The notes beneath the pieces were generated by a model, which had not been told where the DNA came from, did no database searches, and was given only the letters and a program-made list of their open reading frames with translations. From positions 1-56,847 of the forward strand of contig NZ_MVOC01000082.1 in assembly GCF_002043095.1 (NCBI RefSeq): DNA of 56,847 nt. The letters run 5' to 3'. The DNA comes from Mycobacterium sp. AT1. GTDB taxonomy: Bacteria; Actinomycetota; Actinomycetes; Mycobacteriales; Mycobacteriaceae. Position numbers and translations under genes: made by a program. Positions 44,445 through 52,954 of this stretch are shown here, piece after piece (the stretch's first letter is position 1; each line of letters begins with the position of its first letter).

Positions 44445-44981
44445 CGGTGCACCGCCTTGGGACGACGATCCTCGACAAGGAGGTCGTCCTCACGGATCAG
44501 CCAGCCGCCGCCGTCGCTGGTGGTCCCGGTCATACCCACCAGCGACGAGCCGGTCAACAAAATCAGTTCCGGGCCGGCCACACTGGCGAATCCGAAGGTG
44601 CGGGCCGGTGACCAGCCGTCGCACTCAACCAGCCGGGCGGTCAGTTGGGCCGTGCCGGCGGGGGTGTCGGCGATGACGCAGGCGTCGGGGTGTTCGACGG
44701 CGAGGTGCCGTGCGGGCCTGAGCCAGGACGCGGCGTCGGCCGGCCAGCTGACCATGGTTGCGATGTTTCCGGTTTCAGTCCAGGCGTCGAAGAGCGCGGC
44801 GGCGGCGGCGACCGAGGCGTCGTGTCGTCCGTGGCCGATGGCGATGCGGTGCGTCTTGGCGGCGAACAGCATGGCCATGAGGCGCTCCAGTTCGGCAGTG
44901 GTGTGCGGTCGGGGCGGCTCGGTCGCCGCGGGGTAGCGCGATCACGGTGTGGGGGATGCGCGGCGACGTGGCGGGTCTCAT
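44441..44981 (-). pseudogene. Conserved-looking hypothetical protein of the repair operon, frameshifted
   Basis: The start is ATG 44981 with a strong GGAGGAACC site, reading MRPATSPRIPHTVIALPRGD. About 20 codons later the sensible reading continues in the next frame: TTAELERLMAMLFAAKTHRIAIGHGRHD, then AALFDAWTETGNIATMVSWPADAASWLRPARHLAVEHPDACVIADTPAG and LILLTGSSLVGMTGTTSDGGGWLIREDDLL. One extra base near 44915-44930, in a C-rich stretch, accounts for it (541 bases = 180 codons + 1). Overlaps of four bases join it to the Ada-type gene before and alkB after. I do not recognise the family; its place implies a role in alkylation response. Confidence 0.6.
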
Positions 44982-45271
44982 TGGTTCCTCCAGGTGCGGT
45001 AGGCCTCGGGTAGGCACACGGCGCAGGGGCGGTAGCCCGCGGCGATGGCGGTGGGTTCGTCGATAAAGAACACGCGGTGGGCGACATAGCCGCCGGCGGC
45101 GAGGGCCCGCGCGGCGGCCCGGCAGTCCAGCCGGCCGTAGATCTTCGCGCGGCGGTGACCGCCCAGCGTGCCCGGTGTTGCACTGCGGCAGGGACGCCCG
45201 TCTGCATCAGTGAGCATGTAGCGCCCGCAAGAGGCGTCACAGGGGTCGGGGGGTGGGCCATCAGGCGGCAT
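44978..45271 (-). CDS. Stand-alone Ada-type zinc (methylphosphotriester) domain protein
   Basis: A 97-residue protein corresponding to the metal-binding N-terminal domain of Ada, here without the AraC or methyltransferase parts. Cysteines are in DPCDASCGRYML, GRPCRSATPG, YGRLDCRAAARAL and GYRPCAVCLPEAY; the pattern LDC...HRVFFIDEPTAIAAGYRPCAVC parallels the four Zn cysteines of Ada, one of which accepts methyl from phosphotriesters. The ATG lies inside the end of the dioxygenase gene (overlap of 11 bases) and its stop overlaps the next start (ATGA). With a sigma factor heading the operon, it could be the alkylation sensor or merely repair phosphotriesters (inference). Confidence 0.65.
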   Translation of the reverse strand: MPPDGPPPDPCDASCGRYMLTDADGRPCRSATPGTLGGHRRAKIYGRLDCRAAARALAAGGYVAHRVFFIDEPTAIAAGYRPCAVCLPEAYRTWRNQ

Positions 45272-46013
45272 CGTGGAAGACCAGGGCCAAGGTGAGGCGG
45301 TGACCGGATCGGATGACCGACACGCCGTGGCGGACCGGGGCGGCCGACCATCCGCGGGCCGATTGCACGGGTCGGTCGCGGGTGGTGAACACCAGGCCGT
45401 GCCCGTGGGAAATGAGGGTGGCGGTGCCGCGGGATTGGGCTCGCGGGCGCTGCTCGTAGAGCAGAAACTCCCCGCCGGTGTGGTCGACGCCGGGGTCGTT
45501 GAGGTTGATGACGACCTGCAGGGGAAACACCAGATCGCCATACAGGTCGCGGTGCAGAGCGTTCCAGTCCCCCGGGCCGTATTTGAGCAGGATCGGGGTG
45601 GGTTTGGTTTGACCGGCGGCGTGGCACATGGCCAGCCACTCCTCGAGGGTGTCCGGCCACGGGGTGTCGCGGCGCAGCTTGGTCCACCAGTCGCGGGCGA
45701 TGGGCAACAGCTTGGGGTACAGCGCCTCCTTGAGGTCGACGACCGCAGGGGGGAACGGATCAGCGAAATAACGGTATTCGCCCTCCCCGAGGCGGTATCG
45801 CGCCATGTGCACCGTGGTCCGGAACCGGGTGTCGTCGTCGTAGAGGTCGGCTATCGCGGCGGCTTCGGGCGCCGAGAGCAGTGGCCCGGTGAGGGCGCAG
45901 CCGGTGGCGTCCAGTTCGGTGCGCACGGCGTCCCAGTCGACGGCCTCGACCCGGCCGCGCCACGGCGCGGTCTGATCACCGCGGGGTGCGGTGCGCGGGT
46001 GTGCGGGGGTCAT
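45261..46013 (-). CDS. 2OG-Fe(II) oxygenase family protein
   Basis: A 250-residue double-stranded beta-helix dioxygenase. Visible are WDAVRTELDATGCALTGPLLSAPEAAAIADLYDDDTRFRTTVHMARYRLGEGEYRYFADP, LKYGPGDWNALHRDLYGDLVFPLQVVINLND with the HxD iron ligands, TGGEFLLYEQRPRAQSRG, and RHGVSVIRSGHRLTLALVFHDA with the distal His and 2-oxoglutarate Arg. ATG 46013 overlaps the stop of the Ogt-like gene (ATGA). Genes of this kind are found beside ada/alkB-type genes in actinobacteria and are presumed to act on alkylated nucleic acid or protein; the substrate is not established. It is distinct from AlkB, which is also in this operon. Confidence 0.8.
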   Translation of the reverse strand: MTPAHPRTAPRGDQTAPWRGRVEAVDWDAVRTELDATGCALTGPLLSAPEAAAIADLYDDDTRFRTTVHMARYRLGEGEYRYFADPFPPAVVDLKEALYPKLLPIARDWWTKLRRDTPWPDTLEEWLAMCHAAGQTKPTPILLKYGPGDWNALHRDLYGDLVFPLQVVINLNDPGVDHTGGEFLLYEQRPRAQSRGTATLISHGHGLVFTTRDRPVQSARGWSAAPVRHGVSVIRSGHRLTLALVFHDAA

Positions 46014-46633
46014 GCTGCTGCCTCCAGGGTGAGCAGTGTCCGTTTGGCGTCGGGTCCGCCGATGTAGCCGCCCATGGTGCCGTCGCTGCGCACCACGCGG
46101 TGGCACGGGACCACGACTGGAAGCGGGTTGGTGGCGCACGCCGAGCCCACCGCGCGCACGGCCTTGGGGTTTCCGGCGAGCTGCGCGACCGCGGAGTAGC
46201 TGGCGGTGTGTCCGTAGTCGATGTCGCTGAGGTGGTGCAGCACGGTGCTGCGGAACCCCGTCGACGACAGCCGCCAGTCCAGCGGTGCGTCGAAGGTGCG
46301 CCGCGCTCCGGCGAAGTATTCGTCGAGTTGGCCGGCGATGGCGTCGAGTCTCGCGGGGGCTTGCAGGATGCGGGGGCTGATTTTATCGGCCAGTGCCTGC
46401 AGCACCGTGTCATGATCTTCGCTGGCGTAGGCGACGCGGACCAGGCCGTGTTCGGTCGCGGCGAGCAGCAGTGGCCCCACCGGGGTGTCGAGGATCCGGT
46501 AGGCGACGTCGAGGATGCCGTCGCGCTCGGCTGCGGCGGCCAGGTGGGCGTAGAGCACCGTCATCGCGTCTGGGGTGGCCTCGGTGATCCGGGCCAGGTC
46601 GAGAACGAGAGCGGCGTTGACGTTGTCGTTCAT
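46010..46633 (-). CDS. Methylated-DNA-protein cysteine methyltransferase (Ada C-terminal/Ogt-like)
   Basis: A 207-residue alkylguanine transferase. After about 40 extra N-terminal residues comes the transferase core: YRILDTPVGPLLLAATEHGLVRVAYASED, RTFDAPLDWRLSSTGFRSTVLHHLSDIDYGHTASYSAVAQLAGNPKAVRAVGSACATNPLPVVVPCHRVV with acceptor Cys177, and GTMGGYIGGPDAKRTLLTLE. ATG 46633 overlaps the sigma-factor stop (ATGA). It resembles the C-terminal domain of Ada more than the separate ogt at 42338, so the Ada functions (Zn domain at 44978, transferase here) are carried by separate genes in this operon. The frame is intact. Confidence 0.88.
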   Translation of the reverse strand: MNDNVNAALVLDLARITEATPDAMTVLYAHLAAAAERDGILDVAYRILDTPVGPLLLAATEHGLVRVAYASEDHDTVLQALADKISPRILQAPARLDAIAGQLDEYFAGARRTFDAPLDWRLSSTGFRSTVLHHLSDIDYGHTASYSAVAQLAGNPKAVRAVGSACATNPLPVVVPCHRVVRSDGTMGGYIGGPDAKRTLLTLEAAA

Positions 46634-47154
46634 GGGGTGACTCCCTTCGTGAAGTGCCGGGTGTCGGCCACGGCGCCGTTGTAGGTGCGCCGGAGGGTGG
46701 CGATGCCGTCGGCGGCGGCGCGGCGGGCCGCGTCGGCTGTGCCACCGATGATGTCGGCGACGTCGGCGTAGGGCAGGCCTGCCAAATAGTGGTAGGCCAC
46801 GGCTTGTTGCTGTTTGGGTGGAAGCCGACCCAGGGCCAGGGCGAGGTCGTCGTCGCGGTCGATGGGCGGGTGCGTGGCGATGTCGGGCAGTGTGTCGGTT
46901 GGTATGGGTTGGCGTGCCCTGCTGCGGGTGACGTCGACGGCCTTGCGGTGGGCGATGGTGACCAGCCAGGCCTGCAGGTTGGCATCGGCAGGCAGCTCCG
47001 GGTACGCCTTCATGGCCGAGAGGAACGTCTCCGACCACGCGTCGTCGGCGTCGAACGGCCCCAGGATCGCGCGACACACCCGCATGACGACTGGTCCGTG
47101 CTCATTGACCACCGCGGCGAAGGTTTGTTTTACTGTCACGTTTTGTAGACGCAC
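46630..47154 (-). CDS. ECF-type RNA polymerase sigma factor
   Basis: A 174-residue two-domain sigma factor. Region 2 is VMRVCRAILGPFDADDAWSETFLSAMKAYPELPADANLQAWLVTIAHRKAVDVTRSR, and region 4 is LGRLPPKQQQAVAYHYLAGLPYADVADIIGGTADAARRAAADGIATLRR, with the helix-turn-helix. GTG 47154 or GTG 47139 could start it. It heads a seven-gene leftward operon of alkylation-repair functions in which every gene overlaps the next. No anti-sigma factor gene is seen, so activity may be set by transcription, by one of the operon proteins, or by an unlinked factor. It probably directs the operon itself, taking the place of Ada as activator (inference). Confidence 0.82.
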   Translation of the reverse strand: MRLQNVTVKQTFAAVVNEHGPVVMRVCRAILGPFDADDAWSETFLSAMKAYPELPADANLQAWLVTIAHRKAVDVTRSRARQPIPTDTLPDIATHPPIDRDDDLALALGRLPPKQQQAVAYHYLAGLPYADVADIIGGTADAARRAAADGIATLRRTYNGAVADTRHFTKGVTP

Positions 47155-47891
47155 CGCCCTTGACTTTTGTGAGGTCTTGATTGTCTCTCGCTGGCCGGCG
47201 GGGTGGTGGACACCGCACCGGGGGTGGGGGGTGTCGACGGGCTGGTCTTCAATCCGTGCAGGCGCGTTGCGGTGCCATCCTCATGGCGCACACCGGGACG
47301 CTGGAGAGGCAGTGAGAACCGTGGAGGAGGCGTTCGCGGAGGGCCCCGGCGTGGCCTACGAACACGGGCCCGTCGGCCCGTCGGCCCGTCGGCCCGTTGA
47401 GCCCCTGTGCCATCGTGGCTGGTATTCGGCCGGATATCGAAGTAGCGATCCGCGACGACGCGCCCGGGTTGTGCGCGTCGTGGGGCATGAGTCGGTCGGC
47501 CGCGTGTGCTGGGAAGGCGTTAAGGCGTACCCGAATCGTGTGCCCGTACAGACTGTCGGCGCGGGATCGTTCGTCGAATCGATTGCTGACGATTGGCGCC
47601 TCCGCGGACCTCGCGTATCTGGAGCGGAAAGCGTCTACGTGGTCGCGCGACCGCACATCGGGTCGTCGACCCCAAGGCGTCGGCGGAGCCGCGGGCGAGC
47701 AATGCCGCCGACGAACGGTGATCGGAGGTCGTCTAGACGGCGACGTCGGACCCCGGCCGGTGGTTGCCGTCGTCGACGACGGTCGGGCCGCTCGCCATCA
47801 GCCGTGTGGTCGTCCGCGTTGCGGACGGCACCGCTGCGAGCAGCAGTACCCACCCGCAGAGCGCGTGGGTACTGCCGCCGGACAACGACCT
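47155..47891. other. Intergenic region upstream of the repair operon
   Basis: No convincing gene is present in about 740 bases. It must contain the promoter of the sigma-factor operon. A short tandem repeat lies at 47367-47398. The long frames across it are Arg-rich and show no protein family character. Confidence 0.5.
47367..47398. repeat. Four tandem copies of an 8-mer
   Basis: GGCCCGTC is repeated four times head to tail (the last copy ends in T). It lies in the non-coding region upstream of the sigma-factor operon. It is probably a slippage product. Confidence 0.7.
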
Positions 47892-48692
47892 CTAGATTTT
47901 GGGCCACTTGTGGGCGTCGGGCCACAACGCGTTCGCCACGGCGCCCCACAGCGCTGGGTCACCGGTCACGCTGACGGCCTTGCGGCTGGAGTGTCGGCCC
48001 CAGAGCGCGAGCACCCGGTTCGCGGCATCGGTGGTGACCACGAACTGCCCGTCGAGGCTGCCTTCACTCTCGCCCTGTGTGTAACGGGCGGCCTCGCCGT
48101 CGGCATCGACCTCGAGGGCTACGTCGGGCTCACCCGGGGTGCGCAACACGATGGTGATTGCGCGCAGACCGGTGCCGGCCACCCGATTAGGAGCGCCCTC
48201 GGCAAGCATCGGCAGCGCGTTGAGCAGAAACACCGCGTGACGGGTGAAGGCCGGATTGGACAGCTGCTGCTCGCTGATTTCGTCGTCACCCATGAAATCC
48301 CAACGGTGGATGGCCAATTCGCTGTCGAGATGTCGGGTCATCTCCTCAGCAGTGAAGGGATGTCCGAAGAACTCGAACACGGCGTCCGGTCCGGCGGCAC
48401 GAAAGTCGGTGAGCACTTCCGCCGTCTTGGTCAAGTGCTCCCGCAAGCTCTGCAGCAGGGTCTCGTGATCCATCTCCAGGAAGGGAGCTTCACGTTCGAC
48501 GAATGTGCGGGTGTCGCGGGTTGGTTGACCGGCGAGGGTGTTCTGGATCAAGACGTAGACCTCTTCAAAGCCAGCGGCCAGGTGCGCGGCGATGTTGTGG
48601 GCAGTCCAGTCCGTACACGCAGTGGAGGCGTCGGCCGGCTTGCTGCCGATGCTCGCAAGGAAGGTCTCGACGCGATCTTGCTGATCTGACAT
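47892..48692 (-). CDS. Maleylpyruvate isomerase/mycothiol-dependent (DinB-like) family protein
   Basis: A 266-residue protein with the MDMPI N-terminal helical bundle: MSDQQDRVETFLASIGSKPADASTACTDWTAHNIAAHLAAGFEEVY, where the W-T-x-H-x-x-x-H-x-x-x segment carries metal-ligand histidines. HLDSELAIHRWDFMGD supplies a third (HxxDxxxHRWD). The C-terminal SCP2-like part (LRTPGEPDVALEVDADGEAARYTQGESEGSLDG) is also typical. Mycothiol-dependent enzymes of this fold are restricted to actinobacteria; the reaction is unknown. It is divergent from the TetR gene, and a 16-bp palindrome in the shared region probably lets TetR control it. Confidence 0.85.
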   Translation of the reverse strand: MSDQQDRVETFLASIGSKPADASTACTDWTAHNIAAHLAAGFEEVYVLIQNTLAGQPTRDTRTFVEREAPFLEMDHETLLQSLREHLTKTAEVLTDFRAAGPDAVFEFFGHPFTAEEMTRHLDSELAIHRWDFMGDDEISEQQLSNPAFTRHAVFLLNALPMLAEGAPNRVAGTGLRAITIVLRTPGEPDVALEVDADGEAARYTQGESEGSLDGQFVVTTDAANRVLALWGRHSSRKAVSVTGDPALWGAVANALWPDAHKWPKI

Positions 48693-48969
48693 GTCAACTA
48701 CAGCCCTTCAGTCAATGTGAATGGGGTTTGGTCGGCCCCGGTATGTAGACGTCCACACCCCGTGAAACGTGAGGTGTGAGTTTCTGACGACGTTTTCGAC
48801 CGCACGCTGCGCGCCCCAACGCCGAGGTCAGCGCAACGCCTAGCCGTCCTGACAACGCAGATCCGCAACAAGCCGCCCTCGCCGATTCCCTCAACCCGGC
48901 CTCCGCCACCACCGACGTCGAGCACGGCGCGTCCACGAACCGACCAGCCGGCCCGACTGGTTTATATGT

Positions 48970-48985
48970 TGCGTGCATGCACGCA
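48970..48985. promoter_or_regulatory. Putative TetR operator
   Basis: TGCGTGCATGCACGCA is a perfect 16-bp palindrome within a longer imperfect one (ATATG ... CATAT). It lies between the divergent MDMPI-family gene (start 48692) and the TetR gene (start 49069). Its length and location suit a TetR dimer. The rest of 48693-49068 shows no gene. Confidence 0.6.
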
Positions 48986-49068
48986 CATATCCCTAACGTG
49001 TGGCAGGAGCGCGGCCAGTGCGGACACGGCGCATCGCAAATCTCACCCCTACGGAAAGGGTGGTCGTG

Positions 49069-49716
49069 GTGAATGTCTCTGAAGCCGCCGTCGAGTCCCC
49101 CCGTCGCACGCAGCAAGAACGCCGACACGAGACCGAACGTCGAGTGGTGGATGCGGCCATCACGCTCATCGCAAGCCACGGCTCGCACCTGTTGACACTG
49201 GCCCAGGTGGGAGCGGCCGCGGGCTACAGCCGCGGCATCGTCTACCACCACTTCGGGAACCGTGCTGGTCTTCTCGCTGCGGTGATGCACGACCTGGGTG
49301 GCGTCGACGTACCCGAGTACAGCGGCGACGGGCTGGGCCGAGTGGCGGGCATGGTGGAGAGGTACCTGCGAAACATCGCTGGCCGCGCTGCGACCACCAA
49401 GGCATTCGTCCGGCTGTGGGCCGAGGCGATGTCGGCTGATCCGATTCTCGCTCCACTATTCGATGAACGTGACATTCGATTCCGCGCCTTGGTAGCGGGT
49501 CTCGTTCGGGAGGGGGTCGTCGACGGATCCATCACCGCGACGGTCGACGCCGACGTGGCGGCTGTTCTGGTGCTCGGCCTGGCCCGAGGCGTCGGCGTAC
49601 AGCTGATGTCACCTACCCCGCCGGAGTCGCCGCTGCAGGCCATGGTGGACGCGGCCAGACGCGCCATCGTCATGACGTTGCGTTCGCCCACGTCCTTGCC
49701 GCCGTCGACGACCTGA
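49069..49716 (+). CDS. TetR-family transcriptional regulator
   Basis: A 215-residue regulator. The helix-turn-helix lies at about residues 20-65: ERRVVDAAITLIASHGSHLLTLAQVGAAAGYSRGIVYHHFGNRAGLLAAVM, with the YHHF motif typical of TetR proteins. The ligand-binding C-terminal part includes YLRNIAGRAATTKAFVRLWAEAMSADPILAPLFDERD. GTG 49069 is chosen because GGAAAGGG lies 8 bases upstream; the longer frame from 49000 has none. It is divergent from the MDMPI-family gene across a palindromic operator and directly upstream of the arylsulfotransferase gene, either of which it could control. Confidence 0.88.
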   Translation: MNVSEAAVESPRRTQQERRHETERRVVDAAITLIASHGSHLLTLAQVGAAAGYSRGIVYHHFGNRAGLLAAVMHDLGGVDVPEYSGDGLGRVAGMVERYLRNIAGRAATTKAFVRLWAEAMSADPILAPLFDERDIRFRALVAGLVREGVVDGSITATVDADVAAVLVLGLARGVGVQLMSPTPPESPLQAMVDAARRAIVMTLRSPTSLPPSTT

Positions 49717-49771
49717 CGTGAGTGTTCGCCGTCATGTGTTGTCGGACAACCAATCCGAAAGTGGTGTTGAT

Positions 49772-51352
49772 GTGACACGGGGAAATGGAACCGCTCGTGA
49801 TCCACGCGAGCGGACACTCTTCGCACGACGACTCCGGCTTTCCGCTCTGGCGATGGTGGCGCCCATGGCAGTCGCGCTGTCCGCGTGCGGATCGACGCAC
49901 GCGCCGCAGCAGCCGGTCGTCACGGGCGCGCCAACCACCACTGCAGCGACGCCACCCGCAGTCAGCGTGATGACCAATTCATCGAGCGGAACTCCCGGCT
50001 ATCTCTTCGTCACACCAGGGATGAGCGCTGCCGACGCCCGCCTGATGGCAAGCCTGTCCGGGCCAGACTCCGCTCCCCCGCCCGCCGGTTCACCCGCCGC
50101 CACCGGGGCGCCGCTCATCATCGACTAGGCGGGCCGCGCAGTGTGGTTCCACCCGCTGCCCCCCGACCAAACAGCCGGCAACCTCCGGGTGCAGAGCTAC
50201 CACGGTCAACCCGTCCTGACGTGGTGGCAGGGTGAAAGCCGCGGCGGATACGGCATCGGAGACGCCTACATCGCCGACTCTCACTATCAGGTCACCGCTC
50301 ACGTCACACCGCCGGCCGGACTGCGGGCAGACATCCACGAGTTTCGTCTACTCCCCGATGGCCGGGCGTTGCTGACCGCCTATCGTGAGGTGCCCTACGA
50401 CTTGAGCCCGATCGGCGGCCCCACCAAGGGGCGACTCTTGGACTCGATCGCCGTGGTCATCGACGTCGCCACCAACACGACACTCCTGCAATGGAGCGCG
50501 TTGGACCACGTGCCGATCAGCGATTCCTACCTCACACCCGGACAGGAGAAGGCCCCCGGCGCAGGAGACGCCTTCGATGCGTTCCACATGAACTCGATCG
50601 CGGCTGCACCCAACGGCGACTTGCTGATCTCGTTGCGCCACACCTCGGCGCTCTACGCCGTGGACAGCGGCACCGGGAAGATTCATTGGCAGCTCGGCGG
50701 AAAACGCTCGTCGTTCCGCCAGGTCGGCGCCGGCTTCTCCTTTCAACACGACGCCGAATTCGCCGACGCGAATACCGTCCGGCTGTTCGACAACGACGCC
50801 AACGGCCTACCCGACGTCCAAGGCGCACCAGAGTCCACCGTCCAATGGATTCACCTCGACTACGCCACCAGAACGGCTACTCTGCAACGAAGTCAACCGC
50901 ACCCCGACTTTCCGGTCACCGCCGCGGCAATGGGAAGCGCCCAACCGCTGCCGAACGGCAACACACTCATCGGCTGGGGCGTGACGGGTCGCGTGTCCGA
51001 GGTCACGCCCACCGGGCAACTCGTCTACGACGCGACGATGCCGAGCACGTACCGAGCGTTCCTGTCCGACTGGCGGGGCGCGCCGTCGCAACCGCCCACA
51101 CTGTCGATCGGTAACGAAGCCAATTCTTCTGTCGCACGGGCGATCTGGAACGGCGCGACCGACGTGGCGCAGTGGCAACTCCTCAGCGGCGAAGCCCATG
51201 ACCAGCTGACAGTCGAGGCCACGGCGCCATGGTCAGGACTCGACACACGATTCGTGCTTGGCCAGAGGCGACTGCCGAAGGGCACCTACCGCATTCGCGC
51301 CCTCGACGACACCGGACACGTCCTGGGTGAGAGTCCCACAATTCGCATATGA
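49772..51352 (+). pseudogene. Arylsulfotransferase-family lipoprotein gene interrupted by TAG
   Basis: One frame runs from GTG 49772 (or 49718) to 51352 with a single TAG at 50126-50128. Before it come a signal peptide with lipobox (RRLRLSALAMVAPMAVALSACGS) and LFVTPGMSAADARLMASLSGPDSAPPP ... GAPLIID. After it comes AGRAVWFHPLPPDQ and the propeller domain: HEFRLLPDGRALLTAY, DAFDAFHMNSIAAAPNGDLLISLRHTSALYAVDSGTGKIHWQLGGKRSSF, FSFQHDAEFADANTVRLFDND, LPNGNTLIGWG. This matches the arylsulfotransferase (ASST) family, which moves sulfuryl groups between phenols without PAPS. The stop falls inside the conserved LIIDxAGRxVWFHPL segment, so it replaces one residue. The truncated product would be inactive. 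Confidence 0.8.
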
Positions 51353-51441
51353 GCTACCACACCGGCACGCGCACCACGAAGGATCCGGCACCGAAATGCA
51401 CCCGCGCCAGCGGGCTCAACCACTACGAGGAGATCGACGAC

Positions 51442-52398
51442 ATGACCACACAACAACGCCTCGAGGTCGACCAGTTCTGGCGAAACGTAACGACAGGAGG
51501 CGCGACGATCCAGGAAATGCGCGCCAGCTTCTCCGCTGTCATGGCGAACTTCCCCATCCCGCCAGGGGTTTCGACTGTCGAAGGCGAACTGGCGGGACGT
51601 CGAGTCCTGCGCCTGGACCCCACCCCGGGCCGCCGTCCCGGTACGATCCTCTACCTTCACGGCGGGGCGTACGTGCTCGGCTCACCCGAGGATTCCGCAC
51701 CCCTGACCGCGCACCTCGTGCGACGCACCGGGCTCTGCGCAATATCGCTCGACTACCGACTTGCACCTGAGCACCCGTTCCCCGCCGCGGTCGAGGACGC
51801 CGCGGCGGCCTACCGCGCTTTAATAGACACCGGAATCAACCCCCAGACTGTGGTTTTCGCCGGAGACTCAGCCGGAGGCGGTCTAGCGGTCGCAACGCTC
51901 CTGGCGGCCCGCAACGATGGTCTACCCATGCCGGCGGCAGTCGTGGCCTTCTCACCTGGGCTAGATGCCACCCGTGCCGGGCTGAGCATGCACACCAGAG
52001 CTGCGAGGGATCCCGTACTGACACCCGAAGTCATCGCGGCCACCGATGCCGCCTACCTCAACGGAGCCGATCCCGCCCAGGAGCTGATCAGTCCGGCAAT
52101 ATGCGGGGATCTGACGGGACTCCCCCCGCTGCTGTTGCAGGTGGGCGGCAACGAAGTCGTGTTGGACGACTCCGTACGGTTGGCTGCGCGCGCCGCGGCA
52201 GCCGACGTGGACGTCATCCTCGACATCACCGCCGACGTACCGCACGTCTTCCAGAGCCACGCGGGCTCGCTCGACGAGGCCGACCGTGCCCTGGATCGAG
52301 CCGCCGCCTTCATGATTCAACATCTCGCCGGCTGGCCGGCCGCATCGAGTCTTGACACGACGAGCGCGCCCATCACCGCAAACGCGGGGTCGCGATGA
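51442..52398 (+). CDS. Alpha/beta hydrolase, hormone-sensitive-lipase-type esterase
   Basis: A 318-residue esterase of the HSL (bacterial lipase family IV) group. Motifs in order: LYLHGGAYVLGS with the oxyanion-hole HGG, ISLDYRLAPEHPFPAAVEDA, and the nucleophile elbow GDSAGGGLA with catalytic Ser. The acid segment (PPLLLQVGGNEVVLDDS) and the catalytic His segment ADVPHVF follow. ATG 51442 has GAGGAG upstream; the frame extends upstream to 51349, overlapping the previous stop. It probably shares a transcript with the broken ASST gene. It hydrolyses an ester of unknown nature. Confidence 0.88.
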   Translation: MTTQQRLEVDQFWRNVTTGGATIQEMRASFSAVMANFPIPPGVSTVEGELAGRRVLRLDPTPGRRPGTILYLHGGAYVLGSPEDSAPLTAHLVRRTGLCAISLDYRLAPEHPFPAAVEDAAAAYRALIDTGINPQTVVFAGDSAGGGLAVATLLAARNDGLPMPAAVVAFSPGLDATRAGLSMHTRAARDPVLTPEVIAATDAAYLNGADPAQELISPAICGDLTGLPPLLLQVGGNEVVLDDSVRLAARAAAADVDVILDITADVPHVFQSHAGSLDEADRALDRAAAFMIQHLAGWPAASSLDTTSAPITANAGSR

Positions 52399-52902
52399 CC
52401 AGGCCACGTTCCCGAACTGGTGCCCGGGGGGACGCCAATCACTGGGCCGACCGATCGAGCTGCGGTGGCTGACGATTTGTGATGCCGCGTCGGCGCCCCG
52501 TTCCGCCGTGCGCATCGACCACCGTCCACGGACCACGGGTGCCACCGTCGACGGCCGGTCACCGAAGAGGTGTTCAGCGCTCGGTGAGTTCGGCACCACT
52601 TGACTGGCCGGGCGTGCTGACCATCGGTGACGGAGGTAGCCCCGCAGTGGCCTAAAGCGCCAAATAAGCTGCAGCGTACTGCTTCACCTCGCGGCGGTGC
52701 ACCGCCACGACACCGTGGAATGCGCCTCTGTCGTCTCCGCCTGCCTGACATCCAATCCCGCCCAAGCTCACCCAGCGATGGGCTGCACGGCATTCCGATC
52801 GACCCGCCTCCTGCCTCCTGCGGCCAGATCGAACGGCACCCTCGCATGACACTGCTGCGCCAACGCTTCTGTTGCAGTTGCCAAATCGTTCAAATTGATA
52901 CT
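52399..52902. other. Intergenic stretch before the insertion sequences
   Basis: No gene is visible in about 500 bases. The long antisense frame 52317-52847 is Arg/Cys-rich and lacks family motifs. The left end of the first insertion sequence is placed near 52903. Confidence 0.45.
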
Positions 52903-52954
52903 CTGAACCGTTCCGAGTTTGATGCCGCTTCCTTCTTTGAGAAGGATGCAGATT

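Noticed and set aside
44641..45687. 348-codon antisense-like frame across the repair operon
   Set aside because: Pro/Arg/Ser-rich with no motif; it overlaps the better-supported dioxygenase, Ada-domain and hypothetical genes in their own frames.
47367..47398. CRISPR-like or satellite array
   Set aside because: Only four 8-bp units with no spacers; simple slippage repeat.
47397..48689. 430-codon plus-strand frame
   Set aside because: It is the complement of the MDMPI-family gene, whose motifs and divergent promoter are convincing.
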